A stretch of 64,000 nucleotides of DNA from Pseudomonadota bacterium (GTDB taxonomy: Bacteria > Pseudomonadota > Gammaproteobacteria > Ga0077536), in NCBI GenBank assembly GCA_018668255.1, contig JABISZ010000038.1, positions 1 to 64,000 of the forward strand, written 5' to 3'. Made by a program: the position numbers and the translations under genes. Positions 1-9,348 of this stretch are shown piece after piece. Under the pieces are notes generated by a model. That model saw only the letters and a program-made list of their open reading frames with translations. It had not been told where the DNA came from and made no database searches. Position 1 is the first letter of the stretch. The number at the start of each line of letters is the position of its first letter.

Positions 1-28
1 AGGATTTGGATGATGTTTAATTTTTTAA

Positions 29-955
29 TCATAGAAGGGAGGAATTTGAATTAGCTGTCATGAGAGAAGGCCAGCGTTTTAGTATTGTCATTGCGCAACG
101 ATTTGCTTCGTTAAGGTTGGGCCGGTGAATATCGGGAGTTGCATCCCCGTGATAGACCCAGCCCAGTTTTTGTAAGTTAGGGGCAATAGTATTGATTCGG
201 TCTGAGCGTTTAGCGGGCACGTCTATAATGCCTACTTTGGCTTTTGTGCTAAGAGCTTCAAAAATCATGGACACGCTATCCGCAGTGACCCAGATCCGAC
301 CGCAAGACTCTATCTTCTGGTCGATCCAGTTCAGTGGGAGGTCGTCTATTTGGAAGAACTTATCTTTAAGTATAGGGTCGTTCATGATCAGATTGGCAGT
401 ACCTGCCGGAGTTCGGCGCGAATTAGCAATTGTCCAAGTAGTGTGACTATCATCTTTTATTATATTTCGTATTTGCGAGACAAGGTCGTTAGCGTCCCAG
501 TTATGATGCCGGGAAGGGCCGCCGATTAAAACCACTCCATTATTTAAGGGCGGCGCTATGTTTGATCCGACTGGATTTAGAACCCCCTTCGTTTCTATTG
601 TATTTTGGCGAGGAGAGACCTTGTCGTGCTCAGGAATTATGCAGAGGTCAAACCAAGCTCTCGGTAATGATGGTTTCATAAGACAAATTGACAGACCACC
701 AGCTGTTTTTTTTGCTTTGATGAGAGCATTTTGACATTGGTGCCCGGCTCCAATTATCAAATGTGGAAGTGGAAGTTCTTGAGGTGGAGAGAATCTGCGG
801 CGCAGTAGGTTGAGCAGCTTAAAGCTCTCAAGACCGACTATATGAGTTTCTGCCGCTACCAGCTTAGATAGTGCGTTTGATAGGCCAAGTGATTGCCGGT
901 CGTGCCCGCGTCTTTTATCAGAGAGTTGCCAAATTACAATGGGAAGGTTTTTCAC
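29..955 (-). CDS. ELM1/DUF1022 family protein (glycosyltransferase-like)
   Basis: This 308-aa protein resembles the bacterial ELM1 (DUF1022, 'mitochondrial fission ELM1-like') family, whose members look like GT-B glycosyltransferases and are often near envelope genes. Visible family-like segments are the N-terminal WQLSDKRRGHDRQSLGL, the central FDLCIIPEHDKV followed by GPSRHHNW, and the C-terminal stretch around VTADSVSMIFEALST, which looks like a nucleotide-sugar-type binding end. No signal peptide or membrane segment is apparent. The start codon lies 9 nt after the aminotransferase gene stop on the same strand, so the two are probably cotranscribed. Its biochemical function is not established; family assignment is fairly confident. 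Confidence 0.72.
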   Translation of the reverse strand: MKNLPIVIWQLSDKRRGHDRQSLGLSNALSKLVAAETHIVGLESFKLLNLLRRRFSPPQELPLPHLIIGAGHQCQNALIKAKKTAGGLSICLMKPSLPRAWFDLCIIPEHDKVSPRQNTIETKGVLNPVGSNIAPPLNNGVVLIGGPSRHHNWDANDLVSQIRNIIKDDSHTTWTIANSRRTPAGTANLIMNDPILKDKFFQIDDLPLNWIDQKIESCGRIWVTADSVSMIFEALSTKAKVGIIDVPAKRSDRINTIAPNLQKLGWVYHGDATPDIHRPNLNEANRCAMTILKRWPSLMTANSNSSLL

Positions 956-964
956 AATGACAGG

Positions 965-1888
965 TTAAGCAATAGGTGTCAGCCAATTAGAGATGTCTTT
1001 GCGTTTCCCCGTAACGAGCTTGAGGTAAGCATCTTGTAGTCTTTGGGTTATCGGTCCTCGAGAACCAGAGCCTATGGTTCTATTATCCATTTGCCAGATG
1101 GGGGTAACTTCTGCGGCCGTGTCAGTGAAAAAAGCTTCTTCAGAGATGTAGATTTCGTCTCGGGTAATGCGTTTTTCAACGACCTTTAAGCCTTCGTCAT
1201 CAGCAAGTTTTAAAATTGTTGCACGGGTTATCCCCTCCAAAGAAGAACCGATTTGAGGAGTGAAGATTACACCATCTCGAACGATGAAAATATTTTCCCC
1301 AGACCCTTCGGCGACCATTCCTTCATTATCTAACAGCAAGGCTTCGTCATACCCGTCTCTGGCAGCCTCTTGGTGAGCGAGAACAGAGTTTATATAGTTG
1401 CCGGTTGCTTTTGCCCGACACATGACGCTGTTTACTAAATGCCTAGTGTACGAAGATGTTTTTATCCGAATGCCTTTTTCTAGAGCTTCCTCCCCAAGGT
1501 AAGCGCCCCAGAACCAAGTCGCGATGGCGACGTGCACAGACAAACCTTGAACACCAAGCCCTACTGACTCCGATCCATAATAAACCAATGGCCGGATATA
1601 GGCTGAAGTAAGTTTATTCAGTTTAACAGCCTGTATGCAGGCGTTTTCGATCACTTGCTTTTCATAAGGTATCGCCATTTCTAGGATATGAGCGGAGTCA
1701 TAAAGTCTTTTGATATGTTCTTTCAGGCGGAAGATAGCGGTCCCAGTACTTGTTTCGTAAGCTCGGATCCCTTCGAAAGCACCTACACCATAGTGAAGTG
1801 AATGAGTAAGCACATGTACGTTTGCATCTCGCCACGGAACCATTTGCCCATCCATCCATATGACACCGTCTCGATCCTTGTAGTCCAT
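965..1888 (-). CDS. ilvE: branched-chain amino acid aminotransferase (class IV PLP)
   Basis: Predicted to catalyse the last reversible step of valine, leucine and isoleucine synthesis, transferring amino groups between glutamate and branched-chain 2-oxo acids. The 307-aa length is normal for IlvE. The fold-type IV hallmarks are present: YGVGAFEGIRAY at 33-44, the PLP lysine K160 in CRAKATGNY, and EGSGENIFIV in the C-terminal half. It leads a two-gene minus-strand unit with the ELM1-family gene and is divergent from the class I aminotransferase at 2062. Class IV enzymes include D-amino-acid and aminodeoxychorismate paralogues, but the length and motifs fit IlvE best. Confidence 0.93.
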   Translation of the reverse strand: MDYKDRDGVIWMDGQMVPWRDANVHVLTHSLHYGVGAFEGIRAYETSTGTAIFRLKEHIKRLYDSAHILEMAIPYEKQVIENACIQAVKLNKLTSAYIRPLVYYGSESVGLGVQGLSVHVAIATWFWGAYLGEEALEKGIRIKTSSYTRHLVNSVMCRAKATGNYINSVLAHQEAARDGYDEALLLDNEGMVAEGSGENIFIVRDGVIFTPQIGSSLEGITRATILKLADDEGLKVVEKRITRDEIYISEEAFFTDTAAEVTPIWQMDNRTIGSGSRGPITQRLQDAYLKLVTGKRKDISNWLTPIA

Positions 1889-2049
1889 CCTAATAAGCTC
1901 CTAAGTTTCTGCCTTTGGTGTAAATTGCTCAAATGTGGTCAGTGTAACCGCTCTTTATTGAATTGCATCACAATTTGAGACTTAGTAGTACTGTAATTAT
2001 AGATTCTTTCAAACATTATTTTTATGTTTAGCCTGCGAAAAACACAGCG

Positions 2050-2055
2050 TATAAT
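2050..2055 (+). promoter_or_regulatory. consensus -10 (TATAAT) just before the aminotransferase start
   Basis: A perfect TATAAT ends 6 nt before the ATG at 2062. A weak -35 (TTTAGC, 2027-2032) lies 17 nt upstream. If it is used, transcription would begin at or next to the A of the ATG, giving a leaderless mRNA; no Shine-Dalgarno is visible upstream. Sequence match only. Confidence 0.45.
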
Positions 2056-2061
2056 TGTAAA

Positions 2062-3213
2062 ATGAATTTTATAAGCAAGTTGCCTGATGTGGGTACTACC
2101 ATCTTTACCATTATGTCCCAGATGGCGGAAGATTATAAAGCTATAAACCTATCTCAGGGCTATCCAGATTACGATCCTCCTCTAGAGCTTAAAGAAAGGT
2201 TAAATTGGCATGTCAATAACGGACATAATCAATATGCCCCTCTTGCAGGGATTGCAGCCTTGCGACAGCAATGTGCTTTCAAGATAAAAGAATATTATGA
2301 CCGTGATGTAAACTGGGATACTGAAGTAACGATTACGCCTGGAGCCACGGAAGCAATTTATTGCGCTATTACAGCAATTGTTCAACCGGGCGATGAGGTT
2401 ATTATGTTTGATCCGGTTTACGACTGCTACGATCCAGCTGTGCGGCTCTCCGGCGGTGTTCCGATACATTTAAAGCTTTGTTCCCCTGAGTATTCAATTG
2501 ATTGGCGGCAGGTTGAGAGCGCCATAAGCTCAAAGACTAAGGTCATAATAGTTAACTTCCCACATAATCCAACGGGCTCAATTATGTCAGATGATGATAT
2601 GATGCAGCTTGAAGAAATTGCTGTTAAATATGATCTAGTCGTAATTTCTGATGAAGTGTATGAGCACTTTGTGTTTGATGGAAAAAAGCATAAGAGTGTC
2701 TTATCTAGTCCTAAATTAGCGGCCCGCTCATTCGCGGTATTCTCCTTTGGTAAATCCTTCCATGCGACCGGATGGAAAACTGGGTATGTGGTGGCTTCAG
2801 CATTACTTACTAAAGAACTCAGAGCGGTCCATCAATTCGTAACTTTTGTAGCATTTACACCGGTGCAATTCGCGCTAGCTGATTATATGGCCTCCAATCC
2901 GGAGCATTTACAAAGCTTACCGAGTTTCTACGAGAAGAAAAGAGATATTTTTTGTTCTGCACTGAAGGAGTCGCGCTTTATTATCAAGCCCAGCAAAGGT
3001 ACTTTTTTTCAATTAGCAGACTACTCACGGATTGCGGACGTCCCGGATAAAGTGTATGCGGAATATTTGACTCAAGAAGTAGGGGTTGCGGCAATTCCGA
3101 TCTCGGTCTTCTTTGATGATCCGGACAGCGAAAGTAGTCGGGTAGTAAGATTTTGCTTTTGTAAAGAAGATGACACTTTGGCCAGTGCGGCAAAACTGTT
3201 GTGTGCTCTATAG
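2062..3213 (+). CDS. methionine-type aminotransferase (class I/II PLP)
   Basis: A 383-aa fold-type I aminotransferase most like the YbdL/MtnE methionine aminotransferase group, which uses methionine or aromatic amino acids with 2-oxo acids. The N-terminus KLPDVGTTIFTIMSQMA and SQGYPDYDPP match that group. NPTG is at 169-172, SDEVYEH follows near 196, and the PLP lysine is K231 in SFGKSFHATGWKTGYV. A kynurenine aminotransferase-like activity cannot be excluded because the families are close. The ATG at 2062 is supported by the homologous N-terminus although no Shine-Dalgarno is visible. It converges with fxsA, leaving 1 nt between the stops. Confidence 0.85.
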   Translation: MNFISKLPDVGTTIFTIMSQMAEDYKAINLSQGYPDYDPPLELKERLNWHVNNGHNQYAPLAGIAALRQQCAFKIKEYYDRDVNWDTEVTITPGATEAIYCAITAIVQPGDEVIMFDPVYDCYDPAVRLSGGVPIHLKLCSPEYSIDWRQVESAISSKTKVIIVNFPHNPTGSIMSDDDMMQLEEIAVKYDLVVISDEVYEHFVFDGKKHKSVLSSPKLAARSFAVFSFGKSFHATGWKTGYVVASALLTKELRAVHQFVTFVAFTPVQFALADYMASNPEHLQSLPSFYEKKRDIFCSALKESRFIIKPSKGTFFQLADYSRIADVPDKVYAEYLTQEVGVAAIPISVFFDDPDSESSRVVRFCFCKEDDTLASAAKLLCAL

Positions 3214-3214
3214 T

Positions 3215-3649
3215 CTAGTCATCTTCAACTTTGTAGTTCCCTTCTATTGTGTGGGTAGTAGTCGAGGAATTACCCGCCGGCTGATTGTGACGGCCAAATT
3301 TGCTGGCGAAATGCATGCATGCCCTTTGCCGGAGGAATGGAGACAGAAATATAAAGCCAATAACGTCAGTGATAAAACCCGGGGTCAATAAAAACAGCCC
3401 CGAAATCAGTAGAATAAAGGCTTCTAAAACGGCAACTGTAGGAGCTTCTCTGTTTAGAAAAGACGCATTGATCTTTGCCAAGACGGACACGCCCTCTCTT
3501 CTAACTAAAATCACGCCCAGTCCGGCAGTCAATAGAGCTAGCATTATTGTGGGAATAGCTCCGATAACATGACCAATTTTGATCAGCAAGAATAGCTCGC
3601 TTAATGGAACAGCAATGAACAACAAGAGAATAAAAAGCAAAGGATTCAT
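3215..3649 (-). CDS. fxsA: FxsA family membrane protein
   Basis: A small inner-membrane protein of the FxsA family, named for overproduction that relieves F-plasmid exclusion of phage T7; its normal role is unknown. From the ATG at 3649 it has 144 residues with hydrophobic segments near 2-22, 27-48 and 76-100, including the family motif LLTPGFITDVIGF, and a polar tail. A GTG at 3679 would add ten residues (MSSKFSRKLF), but homologues begin at MNPLL-like sequence, so the ATG is preferred. It is divergent from dsbD and convergent with the aminotransferase gene. Confidence 0.88.
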   Translation of the reverse strand: MNPLLFILLLFIAVPLSELFLLIKIGHVIGAIPTIMLALLTAGLGVILVRREGVSVLAKINASFLNREAPTVAVLEAFILLISGLFLLTPGFITDVIGFIFLSPFLRQRACMHFASKFGRHNQPAGNSSTTTHTIEGNYKVEDD

Positions 3650-3716
3650 GAAAAGTTTTCTGCTAAATTTACTAGACACCTATACTATCTCCTTTTCTTT
3701 TAGAAATACGAAGCAT

Positions 3717-5525
3717 ATGCGAGCTAAAAAATCGAATTTATTTTCTGTCCTACTAAATACAATTGTGGGGTTGGTATTAGCTAGTTTGGTCAATGTGTCT
3801 TTTGCAGCGGAATTAAAACTGCCGTTTCAAGAGGAAAAAAAGTCTGTGCGTAAGTTTTTGCCTCCGGAGCAGGCTTTTGGATTGATAGTTAAGCAGTCTA
3901 ACAGCCAGGCCTCATCGCTACACTTTGAAATTGCACCTGGATACTACATCTACAAACAAAAAATCGGTGTAAACCCACGAAATAAAAAAATAGAACTTTT
4001 AAGCCTTCAGCTCCCTTTAGGCGAATTAAAGGAAGATGAATTTTTCGGAGAATCTGAAATTTATCGCAAAAGCTTAGCTTTTAGTCCAACTTTTTCTAAT
4101 TCCTCTCTCGGAGATACTTTTGAGGCGGAAATTTCTTATCAGGGGTGCGCTGAAAATGGGATTTGCTACCCTCCTACAAAGAGAATGGTTTTATTGAAAA
4201 CTAGCAGCAATAGTGTCGCTCAAATGGAGAAGAGCTCTTCAATAACGCAGAGAATTGTGACGCAGCTGCATCAGAAATCATTTTTTTATGTATTGTTTGC
4301 TTTTTTTGTTTTTGGCCTATTGTTGTCTTTTACCCCCTGTGTTTTGCCTATGATTCCTATTTTGTCGGGAATTATAGTTGGGCGGACGCACTCGGGTGAA
4401 GACAGTAAGGCCTTACCTTTGTCCATTTTTTACGTTTTGGGTATGGCATCGATGTATTCTCTTATCGGGGTGGCTGCAGGATTTTTAGGGTACAGCTTTC
4501 ATTTATCTTTTCAAAAGCCTCCGGTTGTGATTCTCTTTTCGTTAGTGTTCGTTATTCTGGCATGCTCCATGTTTGGGCTGTTTAGACTGCAAGTCCCTTC
4601 TTTTATCAGTCGTCGGCTTGACGCGGCAAGTCGGAAACAGACTTCAGGGACTTACTTTGGAGTTTTCATGATGGGATTGATCTCCGCATTAATCGCAGGA
4701 CCGTGTTTGGCGCCGCCGTTAGCTGCTGCAATGACTTTTATTAGCCAAACAGGGTCACCAATCACGGGTGGGGCTGTTCTCTTTGTGATGGGGCTTGGGA
4801 TGGGTGTGCCGCTTATTGCCATAGGAGCCTCGGCCGGCTTTATACTGCCAAGAGTGGGTGGGTGGATGGAGCGAATAAATCAGCTTTTTGGTTTTATTTT
4901 TATATCTGTGGCTATAGTATTTTTAGAAAGAGTTGCCCACCCCAGCATACTATTTTCTTTGTGGTTATTGTTGCTGTTGGCATTTCTGATATGGTTTGGA
5001 TTGATAATTCATAAAACTAGTTTAATGTCTCGCCGCCCACAACTTAAATGGCTGGTGATGTCGTGTTACGCAATGATTTGTGGGTTTGGTCTATATTTTT
5101 ACTTGAACGGATCGCCTAGTCTCAGAACTTCATCAGACTTTGCGGAGAGCGAGCAAAATCAGGTGAGGTATCTATCTGTCTCTGAACTAACTCAATTACA
5201 AGCAGCTATTGATGCTTCAGTTGACACTGATCAGATTGTGATTTTGGATGTCTATGCCGATTGGTGTGTGGAGTGTCGGCACTTAGAAAAGAAAACATTT
5301 GAGCAGCCGCTGGTGCGCAGTTGGTTGAACGAGAATCAACTATTGAGATTTGACGTGACGGACAACAACCAAATGGATAGGAAATTTTTATCTCAATTTA
5401 TGTTATATGGACCGCCGGCTGTGCTCTTCTTTAAAAAGGGTAAAGAGGTAAGCGAATCGCGGACGATAGGTTTTGTAGATGCGAAGGAATTTTTGGAAAT
5501 CATAAAACAGGTTGAACAGAAGTGA
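3717..5525 (+). CDS. dsbD: thiol:disulfide interchange protein DsbD
   Basis: DsbD carries electrons from cytoplasmic thioredoxin across the inner membrane to periplasmic DsbC/DsbG and cytochrome c maturation proteins. From the ATG at 3717 the protein has 602 aa. A signal peptide (about 1-30, ending VSFA before AELKLPF) is followed by the alpha domain with C144 and C150 in GCAENGICYPPT, a polytopic beta domain with C208 (FTPCVLP) and C330 (AGPCLAPP), and a C-terminal thioredoxin-like gamma domain with CVEC at 517-520. All six functional cysteines are present. The open frame extends upstream to 3579 over fxsA, but only the 3717 start gives a sensible signal peptide. Its stop overlaps the next gene by 4 nt. 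Confidence 0.95.
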   Translation: MRAKKSNLFSVLLNTIVGLVLASLVNVSFAAELKLPFQEEKKSVRKFLPPEQAFGLIVKQSNSQASSLHFEIAPGYYIYKQKIGVNPRNKKIELLSLQLPLGELKEDEFFGESEIYRKSLAFSPTFSNSSLGDTFEAEISYQGCAENGICYPPTKRMVLLKTSSNSVAQMEKSSSITQRIVTQLHQKSFFYVLFAFFVFGLLLSFTPCVLPMIPILSGIIVGRTHSGEDSKALPLSIFYVLGMASMYSLIGVAAGFLGYSFHLSFQKPPVVILFSLVFVILACSMFGLFRLQVPSFISRRLDAASRKQTSGTYFGVFMMGLISALIAGPCLAPPLAAAMTFISQTGSPITGGAVLFVMGLGMGVPLIAIGASAGFILPRVGGWMERINQLFGFIFISVAIVFLERVAHPSILFSLWLLLLLAFLIWFGLIIHKTSLMSRRPQLKWLVMSCYAMICGFGLYFYLNGSPSLRTSSDFAESEQNQVRYLSVSELTQLQAAIDASVDTDQIVILDVYADWCVECRHLEKKTFEQPLVRSWLNENQLLRFDVTDNNQMDRKFLSQFMLYGPPAVLFFKKGKEVSESRTIGFVDAKEFLEIIKQVEQK

Positions 5526-6088
5526 GAATTAATTACTATCTTTTTCTTGGATTTCTGGCAATTCTTTTTGGTCTTGCGGGTTATCTTATATCGTCAGATA
5601 CACGTACCAGGATAGATCTCCACGAAGAGACTCAGATGCCTTCTGGAGAAGAGCGCCAGGTTTTAGAGTGGAAATTTCAAGATCTGAAGGGAGATAAGAG
5701 GCCGCTGTCATCATGGGTAAATGATGTTGTAGTTATTAACTTTTGGGCGACTTGGTGCCCTCCCTGCTTGAGAGAGATCCCTCTATTTACGAGGCTTCAG
5801 GAGAAGTATAGGAAAGATGGCTTACAATTTATTGGCGTTGCATTGGACTCTGAGGCGTCTGTGCGAGAATTTAAAGAGACAACAGTCGTAAACTACCCAT
5901 TGCTGATTGGCGACGCTGATGTCGTTCGTTTCATGGAAGTTTTAGGTAACGAGATAGGCGCGCTTCCTTTTACAGTGGTTTTGTCCCGAGAGGGGAGATT
6001 ACTTTACAGTCATATGGGTGAGTGGGAGCAGGTTGATGCAGAAAAAGAACTAGTTAAAATAATTAAAAATCTGCAAATCAGTCGCTAA
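5522..6088 (+). CDS. TlpA/ResA-like membrane-anchored thioredoxin
   Basis: A 188-aa periplasmic thiol-disulfide oxidoreductase of the TlpA/ResA/AhpC-TSA superfamily. An N-terminal hydrophobic segment (about 4-24) acts as anchor or uncleaved signal. The thioredoxin fold carries WCPPC with C79 and C82, and a cis-proline region at IGALPFTVV. The GTG start overlaps the dsbD stop (GTGA), so translation is probably coupled. The context suggests DsbD keeps this protein reduced, for example for cytochrome c maturation or repair of periplasmic thiols; the client is not shown by the sequence. Confidence 0.88.
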   Translation: MRINYYLFLGFLAILFGLAGYLISSDTRTRIDLHEETQMPSGEERQVLEWKFQDLKGDKRPLSSWVNDVVVINFWATWCPPCLREIPLFTRLQEKYRKDGLQFIGVALDSEASVREFKETTVVNYPLLIGDADVVRFMEVLGNEIGALPFTVVLSREGRLLYSHMGEWEQVDAEKELVKIIKNLQISR

Positions 6089-6180
6089 CGTAGCCTATAT
6101 TCTATAAACGTGTTTTTCAAAACCAGTGGAGTATGCTAGTATGTGCCACTTTCCGGACGGGGTCTTAGAGGGAGTTTTTT

Positions 6181-6618
6181 TTGCATAGCGTGCTGTTTTT
6201 AAATGGGCCGAATTTAAATCTACTGGGACGCAGAGAGCCTGAGGTCTATGGGCAGCTGTCACTTAGCGAGCTGAATAATCTTATGGTGGATAAAGCTAGC
6301 AGATTGGGCTTAGCCATAACAACTTATCAAAGCAACATTGAAGGTGAGTTGGTTAACCGAGTGCATAAGGCTAAGTTAGATGACGTTGATTTTATTGTCA
6401 TTAACCCTGGGGCTTATACGCACACAAGTGTTGCGATAAGAGATGCATTTTTAGGAACAGAAATCCCATTCATAGAAGTGCATTTATCCAATATCTTTTC
6501 GCGTGAATCTTTTCGCCACCAGTCTTACCTTTCAGACATAGCTATTGGTGTTATTTCGGGCTTCGGTGCTCATGGATATGAACTGGCGCTGCAAGCGGCT
6601 GTTGAGCAGCTCAGTTAG
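6181..6618 (+). CDS. aroQ: type II 3-dehydroquinate dehydratase
   Basis: Catalyses 3-dehydroquinate to 3-dehydroshikimate in the shikimate pathway. The 145-aa size is typical of the dodecameric type II enzyme. Active-site features are NGPNLNLLGRREPEVYG near the N-terminus (R18, Y23), NPGAYTHTS around 75-83 and H101 in EVHLSN. The start is TTG at 6181, supported by AGAGGGAG 7 nt or so upstream and by the conserved N-terminus. It lies directly upstream of accBC, the usual gammaproteobacterial arrangement. Confidence 0.95.
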   Translation: MHSVLFLNGPNLNLLGRREPEVYGQLSLSELNNLMVDKASRLGLAITTYQSNIEGELVNRVHKAKLDDVDFIVINPGAYTHTSVAIRDAFLGTEIPFIEVHLSNIFSRESFRHQSYLSDIAIGVISGFGAHGYELALQAAVEQLS

Positions 6619-6676
6619 AACGAGTGGATAGTTTTAAATACGTAAATATTTTGAGTTGAGTTATAGCGAGGATCAA

Positions 6677-7117
6677 GTGGATATTAGGAAAGTAAAAAAA
6701 TTAATAGAGTTGCTCGAGGAATCGGGAATAGCGGAGATTGAGATTCATGAAGGCGAAGAGTCTGTTAGGATCAGTAGAGGGCAAACAGCTAATGGTCAGA
6801 CAGCTGTCTTAGCACCCCCTCCGATCGTCGCAGCGCCTGCGGTTAATGCTCCGACATTGCCGCAATCGTTACCAACTGATTCTTCAAACCATATCACCTC
6901 GCCCATGGTTGGTACTTTTTATGCCGCAGCTTCTCCTGAATCAGCGCCATTCGTTACTGTTGGCCAGACTATTAATATTGGGGACACTCTTTGTATTATT
7001 GAAGCGATGAAGATAATGAACCCGATAGAGGCTGAGGTAGCTGGCACAGTTGTCGCTATTATCGCTCAGAACGGTTCTCCTGTTGAATACGGACAACCAT
7101 TATTTTTGATTTCTTAA
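6677..7117 (+). CDS. accB: acetyl-CoA carboxylase biotin carboxyl carrier protein
   Basis: BCCP carries carboxybiotin between biotin carboxylase (AccC) and carboxyltransferase in the first step of fatty acid synthesis. From GTG 6677 it has 146 aa: an N-terminal DIRKVKKLIELLEESG segment, a proline/alanine-rich linker (about 45-70) and a C-terminal biotinyl domain with K112 in EAMKIMN. The frame opens at TTG 6656, but GTG 6677 gives the standard family N-terminus and has GCGAGG 5 nt upstream, so it is preferred. accC follows 15 nt downstream. Confidence 0.95.
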   Translation: MDIRKVKKLIELLEESGIAEIEIHEGEESVRISRGQTANGQTAVLAPPPIVAAPAVNAPTLPQSLPTDSSNHITSPMVGTFYAAASPESAPFVTVGQTINIGDTLCIIEAMKIMNPIEAEVAGTVVAIIAQNGSPVEYGQPLFLIS

Positions 7118-7132
7118 ACGGTATTTTAACGA

Positions 7133-8476
7133 ATGTTTAATAAAGTATTAATTGCTAATCGTGGAGAGATCGCGCTCAGAATCCTTAGGGCATGTAGTGA
7201 ATTAGGTATTAAAACTGTGGCTGTTCATTCCGACGTGGATCGTGATCTGCAGCATGTCCGTTTGGCAGACGAGTCTGTTTGTATTGGCCCAGCGGCGCCT
7301 AATCTGAGCTATTTAAATGCACCAGGTGTCATTGCAGCTGCTGAATTAGCTGATGTTGATGCCATCCATCCTGGCTATGGCTTTTTATCTGAAAATGCAG
7401 ACTTCGCGGAGCAGGTAGAGCGCAGTGGCTTTGTCTTCATTGGGCCGAAAGCTGAGACAATGAGGATTATGGGCGACAAGCTATCGGCCATTCAAGCAAT
7501 GAAGGAGGCGGGTGTCCCTTGTGTCCCTGGCTCAGGGTGCGCGCTGGGCGATGATCCGGATGCAAATCTAGCGATGGGACGGGAGATAGGTTATCCAATA
7601 ATGATTAAGGCCTCCGGCGGCGGCGGCGGCAGAGGCATGCGTCCCGTGTTTGAAGAAAAGTCGCTTTTGGAGTCTATTGCTCTAACGCGTTCAGAGGCTG
7701 GTGCTGCTTTTAATAATGATAGTGTCTACTTAGAAAAGTATTTAGAGCACCCTCGTCATATTGAGATCCAAGTTCTTGCGGATAATTTTAGCAATGCTAT
7801 CCATCTAGGAGAAAGGGATTGTTCGATGCAGCGTCGGAACCAGAAAATAATAGAAGAGGCCCCTGCCCCAGGAATATCTAAAGAAATGCGGAACGAGTTA
7901 GGAACTCTTTGCGCCGAGGCCTGTAAACGAATTGACTATCGAGGAGCGGGTACCTTTGAGTTTCTCTACGAACACGGCAATTTTTATTTTATTGAAATGA
8001 ATACGCGAATACAGGTAGAACACCCTGTAACAGAAATGGTTACGGGTATCGATTTAGTAAAACAGCAGCTTTTGATTGCCGCGGGTCAGCCTCTGGCATA
8101 TGAGCAAAAGGACATCACATTAGCGGGACACGCTATTGAGTGTAGGATAAATGCAGAAGATCCCTATACCTTCCTCCCTTCTCCAGGCAATATTCGATCG
8201 TACCATGCAGCAGGAGGGAGAGGGGTTCGAGTTGACTCACATATTTATTCTGGCTATGCCGTTCCGCCAAACTATGATTCTCTGATTGGGAAATTAATCT
8301 GCCATGGCGACGATCGACTTGAAACAATAGCTAGAACTCAGAACGCTCTGAGGGAATTTGTTTTTGAGGGGATAAAAACGAATATACCTCTCCATCAAGA
8401 TCTACTTTCGAATGAGGATTTCCGAAAGGGTGGAGCTGACATCCACTACTTAGAAAGACTTCTTGATAAGGGTTAA
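7133..8476 (+). CDS. accC: acetyl-CoA carboxylase biotin carboxylase subunit
   Basis: Carboxylates the biotin of AccB using bicarbonate and ATP. The 447-aa ATP-grasp protein has the N-terminal [10 protein letters not shown]116 and K159 for ATP binding, the glycine loop GGGGGRGM at 162-169, CSMQRRNQK at 230-238, and [13 protein letters not shown] at 286-298 with the catalytic arginine region. Everything expected is intact. It is the second gene of accBC and prmA starts 5 nt after its stop. Confidence 0.97.
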   Translation: MFNKVLIANRGEIALRILRACSELGIKTVAVHSDVDRDLQHVRLADESVCIGPAAPNLSYLNAPGVIAAAELADVDAIHPGYGFLSENADFAEQVERSGFVFIGPKAETMRIMGDKLSAIQAMKEAGVPCVPGSGCALGDDPDANLAMGREIGYPIMIKASGGGGGRGMRPVFEEKSLLESIALTRSEAGAAFNNDSVYLEKYLEHPRHIEIQVLADNFSNAIHLGERDCSMQRRNQKIIEEAPAPGISKEMRNELGTLCAEACKRIDYRGAGTFEFLYEHGNFYFIEMNTRIQVEHPVTEMVTGIDLVKQQLLIAAGQPLAYEQKDITLAGHAIECRINAEDPYTFLPSPGNIRSYHAAGGRGVRVDSHIYSGYAVPPNYDSLIGKLICHGDDRLETIARTQNALREFVFEGIKTNIPLHQDLLSNEDFRKGGADIHYLERLLDKG

Positions 8477-8481
8477 TAAAA

Positions 8482-9348
8482 GTGTATGAAATCAGTTTCG
8501 AACTAGAGACTGATGTTTATGTGTTGATAGAACCAACTTTGTTGGCACTTGGGGCCGTCTCGATTACGCAGTCTGATGGCGATTGTGAAATGTTTGACGA
8601 GCCAGGACTTTCTAATATCAAGTCTTGGACAAATAGTGTCGTAAGAGCCCTTTTTGAATCCGCCCAGTCCTCTGCGCTGGCGGTAACTGAGTTACGAAAG
8701 TTGAAAGGCCTTACTAATATCGTTGAAACAAAGGTCACGGACTCGGGATGGCTTGACCGTTGGAAGTCTTCGTGGGTTCCTATGAGGTTTTCTGGCGGGC
8801 TCTGTGTGTGTCCAAGCTGGTTGAAGGCTCCTTCCGACGTTAGACACCTCCTTACCATTGATCCTGGACAAGCCTTTGGTACGGGTACTCATGAGACTAC
8901 GGCATTGTGCCTAAATTGGCTGGGGAACCATGTCTCTCTCTCGAATTTCACCGTTATCGACTATGGTTGTGGGTCAGGTATTTTAAGCATGGCGGCGGCG
9001 CTTTTTGGTGCGCAGACTGTGACTGCGATCGATATTGATCCTTTAGCTCTGTCTGTTTCTAGTAGCAATATTTGCGACAACAAACTAGAAGATAGGGTAT
9101 TTTGTGTAAGCGACGTTGTCGATATCCCTCGTGGCGCTGACTTACTTATTGCCAATATTTTAATGCAGCCTCTAATAGAGCTAGAAAGTTCTTTTGCGGC
9201 ATTAATTAAACCCGGTGGAGAGATTGTTTTGTCAGGGTTGCTGCGAATGCAGGTAGAGGTAATAAAGGATGTGTACTCAAGTAACTTTCGATTATCATCG
9301 TGCTCTGAACAAAATGGTTGGGCTCTTTTAGCAGGAGTAAGGAAATGA
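8482..9348 (+). CDS. prmA: ribosomal protein L11 methyltransferase
   Basis: PrmA trimethylates L11 using S-adenosylmethionine. The 288-aa protein has an N-terminal L11-binding domain, then the family signature PGQAFGTGTHETT at 128-140 and SAM motif I DYGCGSGILS at 160-169, with DIDPLA and NILMQPL further on. It starts with GTG at 8482, 5 nt after accC. Its stop codon overlaps the start of a possible 32-aa ORF at 9345. Confidence 0.94.
   Translation: MYEISFELETDVYVLIEPTLLALGAVSITQSDGDCEMFDEPGLSNIKSWTNSVVRALFESAQSSALAVTELRKLKGLTNIVETKVTDSGWLDRWKSSWVPMRFSGGLCVCPSWLKAPSDVRHLLTIDPGQAFGTGTHETTALCLNWLGNHVSLSNFTVIDYGCGSGILSMAAALFGAQTVTAIDIDPLALSVSSSNICDNKLEDRVFCVSDVVDIPRGADLLIANILMQPLIELESSFAALIKPGGEIVLSGLLRMQVEVIKDVYSSNFRLSSCSEQNGWALLAGVRK

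Noticed and set aside
3579-3716. N-terminal extension of dsbD
   Set aside because: The extension overlaps fxsA on the other strand and would bury the signal peptide; ATG 3717 gives a proper export signal.
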